Source: Candidatus Carbonibacillus altaicus (lineage in GTDB: Bacteria > Bacillota > Bacilli > Thermicanales > DSM-22653). From it: DNA of 46,106 nucleotides. Under the pieces are notes generated by a model. It was given only the letters and a program-made list of their open reading frames with translations, had not been told where the DNA came from and did not search any database. This document shows, piece by piece, positions 1 through 9,073 of this stretch. Positions within the stretch are counted from its first letter, which is position 1. Every line of letters begins with the position of its first letter. The DNA is taken from the NCBI GenBank assembly GCA_003050645.1, contig PEBX01000021.1, forward strand, positions 1-46,106, given 5' to 3'. The position numbers and the translations under genes were made by a program.

Positions 1-40
1 TGATTTCACCCTTCCTCAAGCCACGCTAGAACGCCTACAT

Positions 41-904
41 TTAGGAACGTTTTTGCTGAGGTCTTTTTGGTAAACGAATCGTAAATACATAATAATCCTC
101 TTCATCGTTCTCTTCCATATCCACGATGAGCCCGGATTCTTCAACCATGTGTACCGATTGTCGAATCGTATTGACGGCAAGACGAAGGTCACGGGGAATC
201 GCTTTACCAAAACGAAGTTTCTTAGCCTTGGGCTCTAGTAAACGCTGCACGCGTTTTTCAGTTTCTTTAACCGTCCAGCCCCCTTTTAACATGTCCACAT
301 AAAAAGCGGCCAGGCGCGCATCATCTTTAAGCGGTAGAAGGGCACGGGCGTGCCGTTCGGTAATCTTACGCTCCGCGAGCCCCTGTTTCACAAAATCAGG
401 CAGTTGCAACAGTCTTAATTTATTAGCGATCGTCGATTGTCCTTTTCCCAACCTTTGCGCAAGCGCTTCTTGTGTTAAATCGTAAAGACGCATCAGTTCA
501 CTGTACGCCTCGGCCTCTTCCAGCGGATTTAAAGATTCTCGTTGCAAATTCTCAATTAAAGCGAGCGACGCCGCCTCTATATCGCCCATCTTGCGTACGA
601 TCGCCGGGATGTCCGTCCAGCCTAACATTTTTGCTGCGCGAAGACGTCTTTCGCCAGCAACAAGTTCATATTCATCTGAGGGAGCAGGGGTAAGCGGACG
701 GACGATCACAGGTTGGAGCAAACCAAAGTTGGCCATGGACCGTGCCAACTCATCCAAAGGTTCCGGTTCAAAGGCACGCCTCGGTTGATAGCGATTAGGA
801 TGAATATGATCGAGCGGTATACGTTCTACTTTTTCTTTTTCCTGTGAAACGCGCTCTTCAGATGGTTTTCCCCCTCCAAAAAAACGAGCGACATAGTCTC
901 GCAC
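41..904 (-). CDS. noc: Nucleoid occlusion protein Noc (ParB family)
   Basis: Noc binds DNA sites spread over the chromosome and keeps the division septum off the nucleoid. The 287-residue product begins MRDYVARFFGGGK, matching the short N-terminal membrane-binding amphipathic helix of Noc rather than Spo0J. A ParB/Sulfiredoxin-type domain follows (GERRLRAAKMLGW; ALIENLQRE), then a helix-turn-helix region around residues 143-169 (LTQEALAQRLGKGQSTIANK) and the segment KITERHARALLPL that is typical of Noc. The start is GTG at 902-904, behind a purine-rich GGGGAGAGGGGGA stretch. It is the last gene of the leftward operon visible here; soj and spo0J would lie beyond the window edge. Paralogy with Spo0J is the main alternative, but the position next to rsmG and the N-terminus favour Noc. 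Confidence 0.93.
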   Translation of the reverse strand: MRDYVARFFGGGKPSEERVSQEKEKVERIPLDHIHPNRYQPRRAFEPEPLDELARSMANFGLLQPVIVRPLTPAPSDEYELVAGERRLRAAKMLGWTDIPAIVRKMGDIEAASLALIENLQRESLNPLEEAEAYSELMRLYDLTQEALAQRLGKGQSTIANKLRLLQLPDFVKQGLAERKITERHARALLPLKDDARLAAFYVDMLKGGWTVKETEKRVQRLLEPKAKKLRFGKAIPRDLRLAVNTIRQSVHMVEESGLIVDMEENDEEDYYVFTIRLPKRPQQKRS

Positions 905-984
905 CCCTGATCCCCCTCTCCCCCTTTATTTCAGAACATACTATTCGCGAAGCGCCTTTAAAAATCCTGCCTAACGGATAAAAA

Positions 985-1000
985 TGTTTCACGTGAAACA
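985..1000. promoter_or_regulatory. parS: parS centromere site
   Basis: The 16-bp sequence TGTTTCACGTGAAACA is a perfect palindrome and is identical to the consensus ParB/Spo0J binding site of Bacillus. It lies in the 109-bp gap between noc and rsmG, about 8 kb from dnaA, which is a usual distance for an origin-proximal parS. Spo0J should load here and spread, recruiting SMC. Confidence 0.95.
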
Positions 1001-1013
1001 CGCCGAAAAGTGG

Positions 1014-1727
1014 TCATGACGATGACCCTTTTTTGGTCAGACCCTTCCTGGGAAAGCGCTTCGGCGTCATTTTTTGCTTTGAAAACCACAGAATGCGCCG
1101 CTCAGCCTTCTCTTCCGGTAAAAACATGCGCTCTTCACTCAAAAAAGCCGCACCAAGTACAGATACAATTTTCTGACCGTCGCCGAATTCAGTCTGAACA
1201 GATGGCCCTTTTAATAAAAAAGCACGCCCCCCTATCCGCACAAAAGGTATCGTATACTCCAGTAATAGCGGAAGCGAGGCTACAGCCCGCGCCGTAACTT
1301 GATCAAACTGCTCCCGATAACGGACGTCGTACGCCAGATCCTCGGCCCGGGCATGCACGAGTTCAACATCATGAAGGTGTAACGCATCTATAACGGCCTC
1401 TAAAAACATCAAACGTTTTTTGGTCGCATCAAGCAAAACGAGTTCCAGCGATGGAAACATGATCTTAAGCGGCACACCCGGAAAGCCCGCCCCTGTTCCT
1501 ACATCAAGGAGCCTCCCCCGAGGAGAAAAGTGCGGGCTTAAAGCTGGTGTGAGGGAATCGAAGAAATGTTTGATCACGATCTGACGTGGTTCACGAATCG
1601 CCGTTAAGTTCATGCGCTCCGACCACACCAAAAGGAGGGCCATATAACGGTTAAAAGCTTCTGCCTTCTTTTCGCTGACATTCAAGCCATAAGGAGAGAG
1701 AAAATCATTCAAAAAAGGTAGCGACAT
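1014..1727 (-). CDS. rsmG: 16S rRNA (guanine527-N7)-methyltransferase RsmG
   Basis: RsmG (GidB) uses SAM to methylate N7 of G527 in 16S rRNA; loss gives low-level streptomycin resistance in other bacteria. The 237-residue protein has the GidB N-terminal helix block (NRYMALLLVWSERMNLTAI), the SAM-binding loop LLDVGTGAGFPGVPLKI near residues 73-89, and FLEAVIDAL further on. The length is normal for the family. The ATG start sits 7 bp after the mnmG stop, so it is translationally close-coupled in the operon. A GidB-like catalytic core is intact and no anomaly is visible. Confidence 0.95.
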   Translation of the reverse strand: MSLPFLNDFLSPYGLNVSEKKAEAFNRYMALLLVWSERMNLTAIREPRQIVIKHFFDSLTPALSPHFSPRGRLLDVGTGAGFPGVPLKIMFPSLELVLLDATKKRLMFLEAVIDALHLHDVELVHARAEDLAYDVRYREQFDQVTARAVASLPLLLEYTIPFVRIGGRAFLLKGPSVQTEFGDGQKIVSVLGAAFLSEERMFLPEEKAERRILWFSKQKMTPKRFPRKGLTKKGSSS

Positions 1728-1734
1728 GAGCCCT

Positions 1735-3633
1735 TCACCTGCTCCCCAGCTTCTCTGACGCGGTCTTCCCCTGCTGTTCTAAATAGACAAGCAAAATGGA
1801 AATGTCCGCCGGCGTCACCCCAGGAATACGCGCAGCCTGTCCGATGGTAAGCGGTTGAACGGTCATAAGCTTCTGACGACCTTCGGTCGAAAGACCATGA
1901 ATCGATGAATAATCGAGATACGGTGATAGACGTTTGTGCTCGAGTTTCTTTTGTTTTTCAACTTGCTGCAGTTGCTTTTCAATATAACCAGCGTATTTCA
2001 GTTCAATCTCAACCTGCTCCTCTATCTCCGGCGTAACAGGCGATGATGCCGGAGCGAGCACTTGTACGGATTCATACGTCACCTCCGGTCGTCGCAGAAG
2101 ATCGGCAAGCGTCGTCAACGTGGCTATCGGCTCCGTCCCAAGCTCCGTTAAATGGGCATTCGTCTTAGCATCGGGCCTAAGAACCGTGTGTTTTAAACGC
2201 TCAATTTCCGCTTCAACAAGCGACCATTTATGCAAAAACGCTTCATAACGCGCTTGAGATATAAGATTTAAGCGGTAACCGTAAGGCGTGAGACGTTTAT
2301 CCGCGTTATCATGCCTAAGGAGCAGTCGATATTCCGCCCGCGACGTTAATAGACGGTACGGTTCATCCACACCTTTGGTCACAAGATCGTCGATCATAAC
2401 CCCGATATACGATTCGGAGCGTTTTAAAATAAAAGGCTCCTTTTGATCGACGAAAAGCGCAGCATTAATCCCGGCCAAAAGCCCCTGACCGGCTGCTTCC
2501 TCGTATCCGGACGTACCGTTTATCTGCCCAGCCGTAAACAGACCGCGTATTTTTTTCGTCATCAGCGACGGCCACAGCTGCCGGGGATCCAACGCATCAT
2601 ATTCAATGGCGTAGCCGGGCCGCATCATCTCAGCTTGCTCCAAACCAGGTATAGAACGAAGTAAAGCGAGCTGGACATCTTCGGGGAGGCTTGTAGAAAG
2701 TCCCTGCACGTACACCTCACGCGTATGTCGTCCTTCCGGTTCAAGAAAAATTTGATGGCGCGGTTTACCTTCAAAGCGTACGATCTTATCTTCTATAGAT
2801 GGGCAGTAGCGCGGCCCGATGCCTTCAATCGTTCCCGAATAAAGCGGTGCCCGGTACAAATTTTCCTGGATGAGCCGGTGCGACACCTCTGTCGTATAGG
2901 TGAGATAGCAGGAAAGTTGCGGATAAGGGAGGGGACGCGTCGTCTCATACGAGAAAAATTGAGGATGATCGTCGCCTGGTTGTTCTTCAAGACCTGAGAT
3001 ATCGATCGTCGTCCCGTCTACGCGCGGTGGCGTGCCGGTCTTAAAACGCATGATGTGAAAACCGTGGGAGATGAGATCATGGGCAAGTTCGATCGAGGGC
3101 TGGGTATGGTTCGGCCCACTTTCATAAGCGAGATCGCCGATGATGATCCGCCCCCGGAGGTAGGTGCCCGTGGTCAGAACGACCGCTCGGGCAGCGTAAC
3201 GCGCACCGGTGCGCGTCACAACACCCCTCACTTCCCCATCTTCAACCCAGAGGCGTTCTACCATGGCCTGACGGAGCGTCACATTCGGTGTCTCTTCAAG
3301 TTTTTTCTTCATGTACGCGCTGTAGGCAAACTTATCGGCTTGCGCGCGGAGCGCTCGGACCGCCGGTCCTTTACCGGTATTGAGCATGCGCAGTTGGACA
3401 TACGTCGCATCGATGGCCCGTCCCATTTCACCGCCCAGCGCATCGATTTCCCGAACAACATGACCTTTGGCCGGACCACCGATCGATGGATTACAAAACA
3501 TAAACGCCACGTGATCGAGGCTGATCGCGAGCACGATCGTTTTTTTTCCCATGCGGGCAGCAGCAAGCGCCGCTTCAACTCCGGCGTGACCGGCTCCGAC
3601 CACGATCACATCGTAGTGTCCTGCATCATACAT
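1735..3633 (-). CDS. mnmG: tRNA uridine 5-carboxymethylaminomethyl modification subunit MnmG
   Basis: MnmG (GidA) binds FAD and, with MnmE, adds the carboxymethylaminomethyl group to U34 of certain tRNAs. The FAD-binding [17 protein letters not shown] is near the N-terminus, followed by the family signatures [21 protein letters not shown] and the C-terminal [21 protein letters not shown] placed the start at the ATG at 3631-3633 (632 residues), which gives the protein [15 protein letters not shown] and lies 7 bases after AAAGGAGG. The GTG 18 bases upstream overlaps that ribosome binding site and is unlikely. mnmE lies 30 bp upstream in the same operon, so both partners of the enzyme are co-expressed. 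Confidence 0.96.
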   Translation of the reverse strand: MYDAGHYDVIVVGAGHAGVEAALAAARMGKKTIVLAISLDHVAFMFCNPSIGGPAKGHVVREIDALGGEMGRAIDATYVQLRMLNTGKGPAVRALRAQADKFAYSAYMKKKLEETPNVTLRQAMVERLWVEDGEVRGVVTRTGARYAARAVVLTTGTYLRGRIIIGDLAYESGPNHTQPSIELAHDLISHGFHIMRFKTGTPPRVDGTTIDISGLEEQPGDDHPQFFSYETTRPLPYPQLSCYLTYTTEVSHRLIQENLYRAPLYSGTIEGIGPRYCPSIEDKIVRFEGKPRHQIFLEPEGRHTREVYVQGLSTSLPEDVQLALLRSIPGLEQAEMMRPGYAIEYDALDPRQLWPSLMTKKIRGLFTAGQINGTSGYEEAAGQGLLAGINAALFVDQKEPFILKRSESYIGVMIDDLVTKGVDEPYRLLTSRAEYRLLLRHDNADKRLTPYGYRLNLISQARYEAFLHKWSLVEAEIERLKHTVLRPDAKTNAHLTELGTEPIATLTTLADLLRRPEVTYESVQVLAPASSPVTPEIEEQVEIELKYAGYIEKQLQQVEKQKKLEHKRLSPYLDYSSIHGLSTEGRQKLMTVQPLTIGQAARIPGVTPADISILLVYLEQQGKTASEKLGSR

Positions 3634-3663
3634 TCCGCTGCCTCCTTTCACAGTAACCCTCAG

Positions 3664-5040
3664 TTATTTCCCGAGACAAAAATTTGAAAAAATCGCCCGG
3701 ATGACATCATCGTCGACGGCTTCTCCAATCATTTCACCAAGCGCGGCATACGCATGGCGAAGATCGATTAAAATCATATCGTATGGCGCCCGATCGAGCG
3801 TCGCACGCACCGCGTCACGTAAAGATCGCTCACTTTTTTGTAAGAGTCCCAAATGCCTTTCATTGGCAACAAAACGCGCCTCGTCCGGACTGATCTCCCC
3901 CCAACCTAAAAGGTTAAGAAGGACATGTTCTAAATCGCCTTCACCCGTTCCCGCTGTCGCAGAAACGGCCACAATAGGTGCCTGCCGATATTTCAAAAGT
4001 TCTTCCTCATGTAGAACAGGCGGAAGATCGCTTTTATTGAGCACGTAGATAAGCGGTTGGGAAAATTCGGCGAGCTCCCGTAAAAGAGCCTCATCTTCCA
4101 ATGTCAGAGGGTGAGACCGGTCAAAAACGGCTAAAATGAGCGATGCTTCGCGTATGGCCTGGCGCGAGCGTTCGATACCGATTTTTTCGACGACATCTTC
4201 CGTCTCCCTGAGCCCCGCGGTATCAACGAGACTTAGATGTATGCCGGCAAGCACGATGATCTCTTCGATCACATCGCGCGTCGTACCTGGAATATCGGTC
4301 ACAATAGCGCGCTCTCGGCGGGCGAGCATATTCAGAAGGGATGATTTTCCCACATTCGGACGGCCAACAATCGCCGTCTTAAGCCCTTCTCTTAACACCT
4401 GCGTCCGCCTGCTTTCATCGATCATCGCTTCAAGCTCGCCAAGAAGCGTGCGCAACGAACGCCCCACCTTATCGTACGTCGCTTCCGGTTCATCGTGTTC
4501 AGGATAATCGAGATGCACTTCCATCTCGGCCATCAAATAGAGAAGTTTTTCGCGAAACGCCACGATCCGCTCACGCAACGCCCCGCGCAGCTGTTCGGCG
4601 CTTGCTCTTAAAGCATGATCGTTTTCCGCACGAATGAGATCGATCACTGCCTCGGCCTGAGAAAGGTCGATGCGTCCGTTTAAAAAAGCGCGAAGCGTGA
4701 ATTCACCCGGCTCCGCCAGTCTCACCCCACGTTGCAGGAGAAGTTTTAAGACGCGTTCGGCAAGACGAATTCCACCGTGAATATTAATTTCTACAACATC
4801 TTCACGCGTAAAACTCTTTGGCGCGCGCATGACGGAGATGAGCACTTCGTCCAGCGGACGCCCTTCTTCGTCGAGGAGTTCTCCATACTGTAAGGTAAAA
4901 CTTTTTTGCTGAAAAAGTGAACGCCGACCACGAAAAAGCGAATCGACGGAAGCAATGGCTGTGGGGCCACTCACCCGAATAATGGCAATACCCCCTTCTC
5001 CGAGGGGGGTGGCAATGGCCGCAATCGTATCGTCTTGCAT
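3664..5040 (-). CDS. mnmE: tRNA modification GTPase MnmE
   Basis: MnmE (TrmE) is the GTPase partner of MnmG in U34 tRNA modification and binds a folate derivative through its N-terminal domain. The 458-residue protein has the N-terminal folate-binding domain (IAAIATPLGEGGIAIIRVSG), a central helical domain, and an inserted G domain with P-loop GRPNVGKSSLLN, switch region TDIPGTTRDV, DTAG and NKSD. It ends in the hallmark FCLGK, the C-terminal CxGK motif that carries the catalytic cysteine. The ATG start is preceded by AAGAGGTGAG. jag stops upstream with a 4-base gap, which suggests translational coupling. Confidence 0.97.
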   Translation of the reverse strand: MQDDTIAAIATPLGEGGIAIIRVSGPTAIASVDSLFRGRRSLFQQKSFTLQYGELLDEEGRPLDEVLISVMRAPKSFTREDVVEINIHGGIRLAERVLKLLLQRGVRLAEPGEFTLRAFLNGRIDLSQAEAVIDLIRAENDHALRASAEQLRGALRERIVAFREKLLYLMAEMEVHLDYPEHDEPEATYDKVGRSLRTLLGELEAMIDESRRTQVLREGLKTAIVGRPNVGKSSLLNMLARRERAIVTDIPGTTRDVIEEIIVLAGIHLSLVDTAGLRETEDVVEKIGIERSRQAIREASLILAVFDRSHPLTLEDEALLRELAEFSQPLIYVLNKSDLPPVLHEEELLKYRQAPIVAVSATAGTGEGDLEHVLLNLLGWGEISPDEARFVANERHLGLLQKSERSLRDAVRATLDRAPYDMILIDLRHAYAALGEMIGEAVDDDVIRAIFSNFCLGK

Positions 5041-5044
5041 ACTC

Positions 5045-5689
5045 TCACCTCTTACGACCAGAAGAAGGCCGCGCTTGTTTTTTACGAATCACGACATAAC
5101 GCGCCGGATCGACGCCCACGCTGTACGTTTCAACATCCGGATCATTTTGCAGGGCCAGATGCACCAGGCGTCTTTCATCCGCCTTCATTGGCATAAGACG
5201 AACGCTTAAACCCGTTTTTTTTACTTTTTCTGCTTTTTCCCGGGCCAGCTGAATAAGCATCCCCCGTCTTCGCTTAAAATACCCGGCCACATCGAGTTCC
5301 AGTTCAAGATGCCAGCCGTTTTGCCTGGATACGGTTAGAAAAAGATAGCGTAAGGAACGAATCGTATTCCCGTGTTTTCCCACAAGATACGGTGCATCCG
5401 CACCTTCCAAGGTAAGATCCAATGTGTTGTCTCGAATAGAGGCTTCAACTTGAAGAACAAGGCCGGTTCGCTTTATCCAGGCTTCGATAAACGTTAAAAG
5501 GGCATACGGTGCACGCACGGTGAGTTTTACTTTTGCCGGCCGGGAGCCGAGAGCACCCAAAAATCCGCGTCTTCCTTCCTCAAGTATTTCAATGTCTACC
5601 GCTTCCTGCGGCAGGTTCAGCGCGGTCAAACCTTTTTCCGTCGCGTCACGAATATCTTTACCAAAAAAGACGTAATCATGTTCCATCAT
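5045..5689 (-). CDS. jag: RNA-binding protein Jag/KhpB
   Basis: Jag (KhpB) is a cytoplasmic RNA-binding protein linked to cell elongation and sporulation and is classically encoded after spoIIIJ. The 214-residue product has the Jag N-terminal domain (FFGKDIRDATEKGLTALNL; LEEGRRGFLGALGSRPAKV), a KH domain with APYLVGKHGNTIRSL near residues 99-113, and a C-terminal R3H domain with RRLVHLALQNDPDVETYSVG. The ATG overlaps the yidC stop by 4 bases (ATGA), which is the usual arrangement. The C-terminus is basic (KKQARPSSGRKR). Confidence 0.95.
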   Translation of the reverse strand: MMEHDYVFFGKDIRDATEKGLTALNLPQEAVDIEILEEGRRGFLGALGSRPAKVKLTVRAPYALLTFIEAWIKRTGLVLQVEASIRDNTLDLTLEGADAPYLVGKHGNTIRSLRYLFLTVSRQNGWHLELELDVAGYFKRRRGMLIQLAREKAEKVKKTGLSVRLMPMKADERRLVHLALQNDPDVETYSVGVDPARYVVIRKKQARPSSGRKR

Positions 5690-6465
5690 TTCGATGACGC
5701 CTCTTCAACGTTCGGAATATGATAATAATTCCTCAAGAGTACCGCCTGCAATGCGGTCATCAAGTTCGTATAGACCCAGTAGAGCGGTAGTGCGGAGGGC
5801 AAGTTCCAGGCAATAAAAGCAATAAAAAAGGGCATGATAACCATCATCATCTTCATTTGACTGACAGACTGCGGCATCGCGCCATTTTGATACATAGGAT
5901 TGACTTTATACGTGACGTACAAGGAGAAAAATTGTGAAAGCCCGGCTAAAATAGGCAAAATAAAAAGATGATCCGCTGATCCGAGCGAAAGCCATAAAAA
6001 TTTACCTGCTTTTATGTTAGGATCTCGTAAAACGGCATGATAAAGCCCAAACAATATAGGCAGCTGCACAAGCGTCGGTAAACACCCGGCCATCGGGTTC
6101 ACATCGTTCTCTTGATAAAGTTTCATCACTGCTTCATTCATTTTTTGCGGATCTTTCTTGTATTTTTCTCTTATCTTCATAATTTCAGGTTGAAGTTTCT
6201 GCGCTTCCGCCATACTTTTCGTCTGTTTGATGGCAAGCGGCAAGAGGAGCAAGCGAATGATAATCGTCACAGCAAGAATAGCCAGTCCGTATGAATGCCA
6301 GAGGACCGAGTGAAACCATTCAATTAAAAGTGTGATCGGATAGACGAAAAAAGCATCCCAAAACCCATTCCGCGGATCAGGTGCAGCATTCATGTCACAC
6401 CCGCTGAGCAGAAAGATGAGGAAAACCAAGCTTAGTATGAGGGTCCAACGCGAATGACGAGGCAT
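5686..6465 (-). CDS. yidC: Membrane protein insertase YidC (SpoIIIJ type)
   Basis: YidC inserts membrane proteins, alone or with SecYEG; the SpoIIIJ version is also needed for forespore sigma-G activation. The 259-residue precursor has a lipoprotein signal peptide with lipobox LLSGC (Cys23). About five membrane segments follow, starting with WFHSVLWHSYGLAILAVTII, and the cytoplasmic hairpin carries RLLLLPLAIKQTKSMAEAQKLQ, including the conserved arginine of the insertase groove (in IIIRLLLLP). The short C-terminus is typical of the SpoIIIJ group. Its gene lies between yidD and jag, the standard position. Confidence 0.95.
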   Translation of the reverse strand: MPRHSRWTLILSLVFLIFLLSGCDMNAAPDPRNGFWDAFFVYPITLLIEWFHSVLWHSYGLAILAVTIIIRLLLLPLAIKQTKSMAEAQKLQPEIMKIREKYKKDPQKMNEAVMKLYQENDVNPMAGCLPTLVQLPILFGLYHAVLRDPNIKAGKFLWLSLGSADHLFILPILAGLSQFFSLYVTYKVNPMYQNGAMPQSVSQMKMMMVIMPFFIAFIAWNLPSALPLYWVYTNLMTALQAVLLRNYYHIPNVEEASSK

Positions 6466-6502
6466 GCAAAAACTCCTTCCTCTACGGTGTAAAGATTCTT
6501 AT

Positions 6503-6769
6503 TTACAATTTTTCGTGACCCGTGTGCGTTGGTCGCTTCAGTTTCAATTCTAAAAACGTCGTGGGAACCGGATCAACGCCCCCCTTGGCAAAGGGGTGAC
6601 AACGAAGGATACGTGAGACGGCCAGAGCCCCTCCTTTAAACGGTCCGAAACGATCGACGGCTTCGTATGCGTAATGCGAGCACGTCGGATAGTAGCGACA
6701 CGTCGGAGGCTTTAATGGTGAAATCACCTGTTGATAAAAACGGATGAAAAAAAGCAAAATCTTCTTCAT
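6503..6769 (-). CDS. yidD: Membrane protein insertion efficiency factor YidD
   Basis: YidD is a small membrane-associated protein that assists YidC-dependent insertion. The 88-residue product has the complete family core: [35 protein letters not shown], then [24 protein letters not shown], with three conserved cysteines. Its start overlaps the rnpA stop by 4 bases, so translation is probably coupled to rnpA. Nothing is unusual about its length or motifs. Confidence 0.95.
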   Translation of the reverse strand: MKKILLFFIRFYQQVISPLKPPTCRYYPTCSHYAYEAVDRFGPFKGGALAVSRILRCHPFAKGGVDPVPTTFLELKLKRPTHTGHEKL

Positions 6770-7116
6770 CGCTCATCCTCCTTTGCCAGTACGCGCGCAC
6801 GCGCGAAAAGTGTCAGTAAATGGTGTTCAACCTCCGCAAACGTAGCTTTTTGAATCGCCGGACGCGCTATCACGACGCAATCAAAGCCGGGACGTATACG
6901 CGGAGCATGAAGGCGAACAATTTCCCTTAAAACGCGCTTGTAATAATTTCGCCGAACCGCAGAACCGACTTTTTTTCCGACAGAAAAACCAACTCGGCAG
7001 GGTGAGGCATCATCGACTTTTTTTACATATAGAACAATCAGATGTGATACGTATGATTTTCCCGTTCGAATGACTTCAGAGAAGTCTTCGTTTTTTTTTA
7101 AGCGTAAAAGACGCAA
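6766..7116 (-). CDS. rnpA: Ribonuclease P protein component
   Basis: RnpA is the protein subunit of RNase P, which removes 5' leaders from tRNA precursors. The family core is clear: [44 protein letters not shown] (the RNR-type RNA-binding motif) and [10 protein letters not shown] prefer the TTG start at 7114-7116, preceded by GGGAGG at a 7-base distance, which gives 116 residues, the usual Bacillus length. An in-frame GTG 30 bases upstream would add MAFFVVGGFA, but it lies inside the hairpin that follows rpmH and has no ribosome binding site. Confidence 0.93.
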   Translation of the reverse strand: MRLLRLKKNEDFSEVIRTGKSYVSHLIVLYVKKVDDASPCRVGFSVGKKVGSAVRRNYYKRVLREIVRLHAPRIRPGFDCVVIARPAIQKATFAEVEHHLLTLFARARVLAKEDER

Positions 7117-7134
7117 AGCGAACCCTCCCACAAC

Positions 7135-7158
7135 AAAAAAGGCCACCCTCCCGTGGCC
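7135..7158 (-). terminator. Hairpin with T-run between rpmH and rnpA
   Basis: On the minus strand, GGCCAC and GTGGCC form a 6-bp stem around a 6-base loop, directly followed by six T. This is the shape of an intrinsic terminator placed 8 bases after the rpmH stop. As it sits inside the operon it would act as an attenuator, letting much more rpmH message be made than rnpA message. Confidence 0.8.
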
Positions 7159-7165
7159 TCAAGCA

Positions 7166-7303
7166 TCAAGCAGACAAAACATAACGACCTTTTTTGCGGC
7201 GGGCGGCGAGTACCTTGCGACCACCTTTCGTTTTCATCCGTGCACGAAAACCATGATCTTTTTTCCGTTTACGTTTATTTGGATGATATGTCGGTTGAGC
7301 CAT
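7166..7303 (-). CDS. rpmH: 50S ribosomal protein L34
   Basis: The minus strand encodes a 45-residue, strongly basic protein beginning [19 protein letters not shown] and continuing [20 protein letters not shown]. This is the invariant L34 pattern, including the [13 protein letters not shown] core, and ends RYVLSA. The ATG lies 6 bases after GGAGGG. L34 is the first gene of the leftward operon and is transcribed from the consensus promoter just upstream. Its place beside dnaA, divergently transcribed across the origin, is the standard Firmicute order. Confidence 0.98.
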   Translation of the reverse strand: MAQPTYHPNKRKRKKDHGFRARMKTKGGRKVLAARRKKGRYVLSA

Positions 7304-7336
7304 ACGTATCCCTCCAGAGCCGAGTCACTCTAATGC

Positions 7337-7365
7337 ATTATATCGAGGGAACAAGCGACTGTCAA
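7337..7365 (-). promoter_or_regulatory. Consensus sigma-A promoter of the rpmH-to-noc operon
   Basis: Read on the minus strand, TTGACA (7360-7365) and TATAAT (7337-7342) are separated by exactly 17 bases, a perfect match to the housekeeping consensus. The -10 ends 33 bases before the rpmH ATG. This is the strongest promoter-like sequence seen in the window and fits a ribosomal protein operon. Confidence 0.9.
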
Positions 7366-7517
7366 GAAATAAAAAAATAAAAGCACAGACTATCCACAAC
7401 CGGGGTCGACCGCATATCACTATACCCAACCAATCCACCACTTTATCCACAAGATCTAGGGTTGTTTGCTCTTTTTTTATCAACATGTGGATTATTTTGA
7501 TGGTATCGCGCCTTTCA

Positions 7518-7546
7518 TTGAAGGACAGGCGTTTTTTTGCTATGAT
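7518..7546 (+). promoter_or_regulatory. Probable dnaA promoter
   Basis: TTGAAG (7518-7523) and TATGAT (7541-7546) are separated by 17 bases, with TG one base before the -10 (extended -10). The DnaA-box palindrome lies 35-70 bases downstream, in the presumed leader, so DnaA bound there could repress its own gene. This follows from position and known dnaA autoregulation; it was not tested. Confidence 0.65.
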
Positions 7547-7580
7547 GGATGCACATCGCCTGATGAACGAACCATATTTT

Positions 7581-7616
7581 CCACACCGTTATCCACAACT
7601 GTGGATAACGGTGTGG
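7581..7616. repeat. 36-bp perfect palindrome made of two DnaA boxes
   Basis: CCACACCGTTATCCACA, a 2-base AC spacer and the exact reverse complement form an almost unbroken palindrome, followed by TTTT. It contains two head-to-head consensus DnaA boxes. In RNA it would be a 17-bp hairpin 83 bases before the dnaA start codon, so it may act both as a DnaA site and as a leader hairpin or weak terminator. Confidence 0.9.
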
Positions 7617-7699
7617 TTTTACATCCCCACCTGTGCACTGTTTTTCCCCATAGTCTCATAACTTTGTGTCTTTTGGTAGAAACAAACGAGGTGAAGCAG

Positions 7700-9073
7700 G
7701 TGCAAGACCAATCGCCGAAAGATGCCGAGACAATCTGGCACACGATTTTAGAAGAACTGCAAAAACGACTGAGCAAACCTAGTTATGAAACATGGTTCCA
7801 GGACACACAAGGCTATGTCATTCAAAATAGCGAGCTCCTCATCAAGGTACCCAACGCCTTTATTAAAAGCTGGTTGCAAGATAATTACATCGCCTATCTA
7901 GCAACAATGATAGAAGAGATGCATGGCACACCGCTCAGACCGCGCTTTTTAACGCCGGAAGAATTGCCGCCAACCCAAGCAGAAACACCGGCCTACCTTA
8001 GCGCTTCTTCGCAGACGTTGATGCAAACAGCTCCTGAAGCAGAACCGCTCAATCCTAAATATATTTTTGAAACATTTGTCGTCGGTCACGGTAACCGTTT
8101 TGCACACGCAGCGGCACTGGCCGTCGCCGAACGGCCAGCCAAATCGTACAATCCCTTATTTATTTATGGCGGTGTGGGGCTCGGCAAAACGCACTTGATG
8201 CACGCCATCGGTCATTATGTACGTAAACATCATCCTCAGCTTAAAGTCGTCTATTTATCCTCCGAAAAATTTACAAACGAATTTATCGGGGCCATACGTG
8301 ACAGCCGAACAGAGGTTTTCCGGCAAAAATACCGGAGCGTTGATCTTCTTCTTATCGATGATATTCAGTTTCTCGCCGGCAAAGAACAAACACAGGAGGA
8401 ATTTTTTCATACGTTTAATACGTTACATGAAGCAAATAAACAAATCGTCATCTCCAGCGATCGTCCCCCAAAAGAAATACCGACATTAGAAGAAAGACTT
8501 CGCTCACGTTTCGAATGGGGACTCATTACCGATATTCAACCACCTGATTTAGAAACGCGCGTGGCCATTTTATATAAAAAAACAAAAGCAGAACAGCTTG
8601 ATATCCCCAATGATGTGCTGCTTTATATCGCCTCTCAAGTCAGCACAAACATTCGTGAACTGGAAGGCGCACTCATTCGCACTGTCGCCTATGCCTCCCT
8701 GATGAACCGCGATATCGATGTTCCGCTCGCCGAAGAAGCACTCAAAGATTTAATTTCACCGCACAATCATAAACAGTTAACCGTCTTTGATATTTTAAAA
8801 ACAGTCTCCGATCATTTTTCTATTCGAATAGAAGATCTAAAAGGCAAAAAAAGGCAGCGAGACATCGTTTTACCGCGGCAGATCGCCATGTATTTAACAC
8901 GCGAACTCACCAGTCTATCCCTGCCTAAAATCGGTCAAGAATTCGGCGGCCGCGATCATACAACGGTCATCCATGCCTGCGATAAAATCCAAAAAGCATT
9001 ATCCGACGATCCGAAACTCAAACAAACGATTGCCGAACTGAAAGAAAGACTTTCTTTATTCACAAGTGGATAA
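7700..9073 (+). CDS. dnaA: Chromosomal replication initiator DnaA
   Basis: DnaA is the AAA+ ATPase that binds DnaA boxes and opens the origin. I place the start at GTG 7700, after GAGGTGA, giving 457 residues. The N-terminal domain I includes [14 protein letters not shown]; the AAA+ domain has Walker [16 protein letters not shown], Walker [16 protein letters not shown], and the arginine-rich [10 protein letters not shown]. Domain IV ends with the DNA-recognition signature [16 protein letters not shown] longer frame open to 7466 reads through the DnaA-box palindrome and has no family similarity. The stop codon itself falls in a near-consensus DnaA box, the first of the downstream cluster. Confidence 0.97.
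   Translation: MQDQSPKDAETIWHTILEELQKRLSKPSYETWFQDTQGYVIQNSELLIKVPNAFIKSWLQDNYIAYLATMIEEMHGTPLRPRFLTPEELPPTQAETPAYLSASSQTLMQTAPEAEPLNPKYIFETFVVGHGNRFAHAAALAVAERPAKSYNPLFIYGGVGLGKTHLMHAIGHYVRKHHPQLKVVYLSSEKFTNEFIGAIRDSRTEVFRQKYRSVDLLLIDDIQFLAGKEQTQEEFFHTFNTLHEANKQIVISSDRPPKEIPTLEERLRSRFEWGLITDIQPPDLETRVAILYKKTKAEQLDIPNDVLLYIASQVSTNIRELEGALIRTVAYASLMNRDIDVPLAEEALKDLISPHNHKQLTVFDILKTVSDHFSIRIEDLKGKKRQRDIVLPRQIAMYLTRELTSLSLPKIGQEFGGRDHTTVIHACDKIQKALSDDPKLKQTIAELKERLSLFTSG

Larger units (their letters stand above)
7390..7616. other. oriC: oriC, upstream subregion with DnaA boxes (incA/incB-like)
   Basis: The gap between rpmH and dnaA carries exact DnaA boxes TTATCCACA at 7443-7451 and 7589-7597 and, in the opposite orientation, at 7600-7608. 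Near matches lie at 7390-7398 (CTATCCACA) and 7486-7494 (TGTGGATTA). The pair at 7589-7608 is embedded in a 17-bp perfect inverted repeat. This is the upstream half of the bipartite Bacillus-type origin; the other half follows dnaA. Confidence 0.88.

Noticed and set aside
3055-3687. Long plus-strand frame of 210 codons opposite mnmG
   Set aside because: It is antisense to a well-conserved gene, has no family similarity and no convincing ribosome site.
7466-7699. N-terminal extension of DnaA by 78 codons
   Set aside because: The extension reads through the DnaA-box palindrome, is unlike DnaA, and a GAGGTGA-GTG start is present at 7700.
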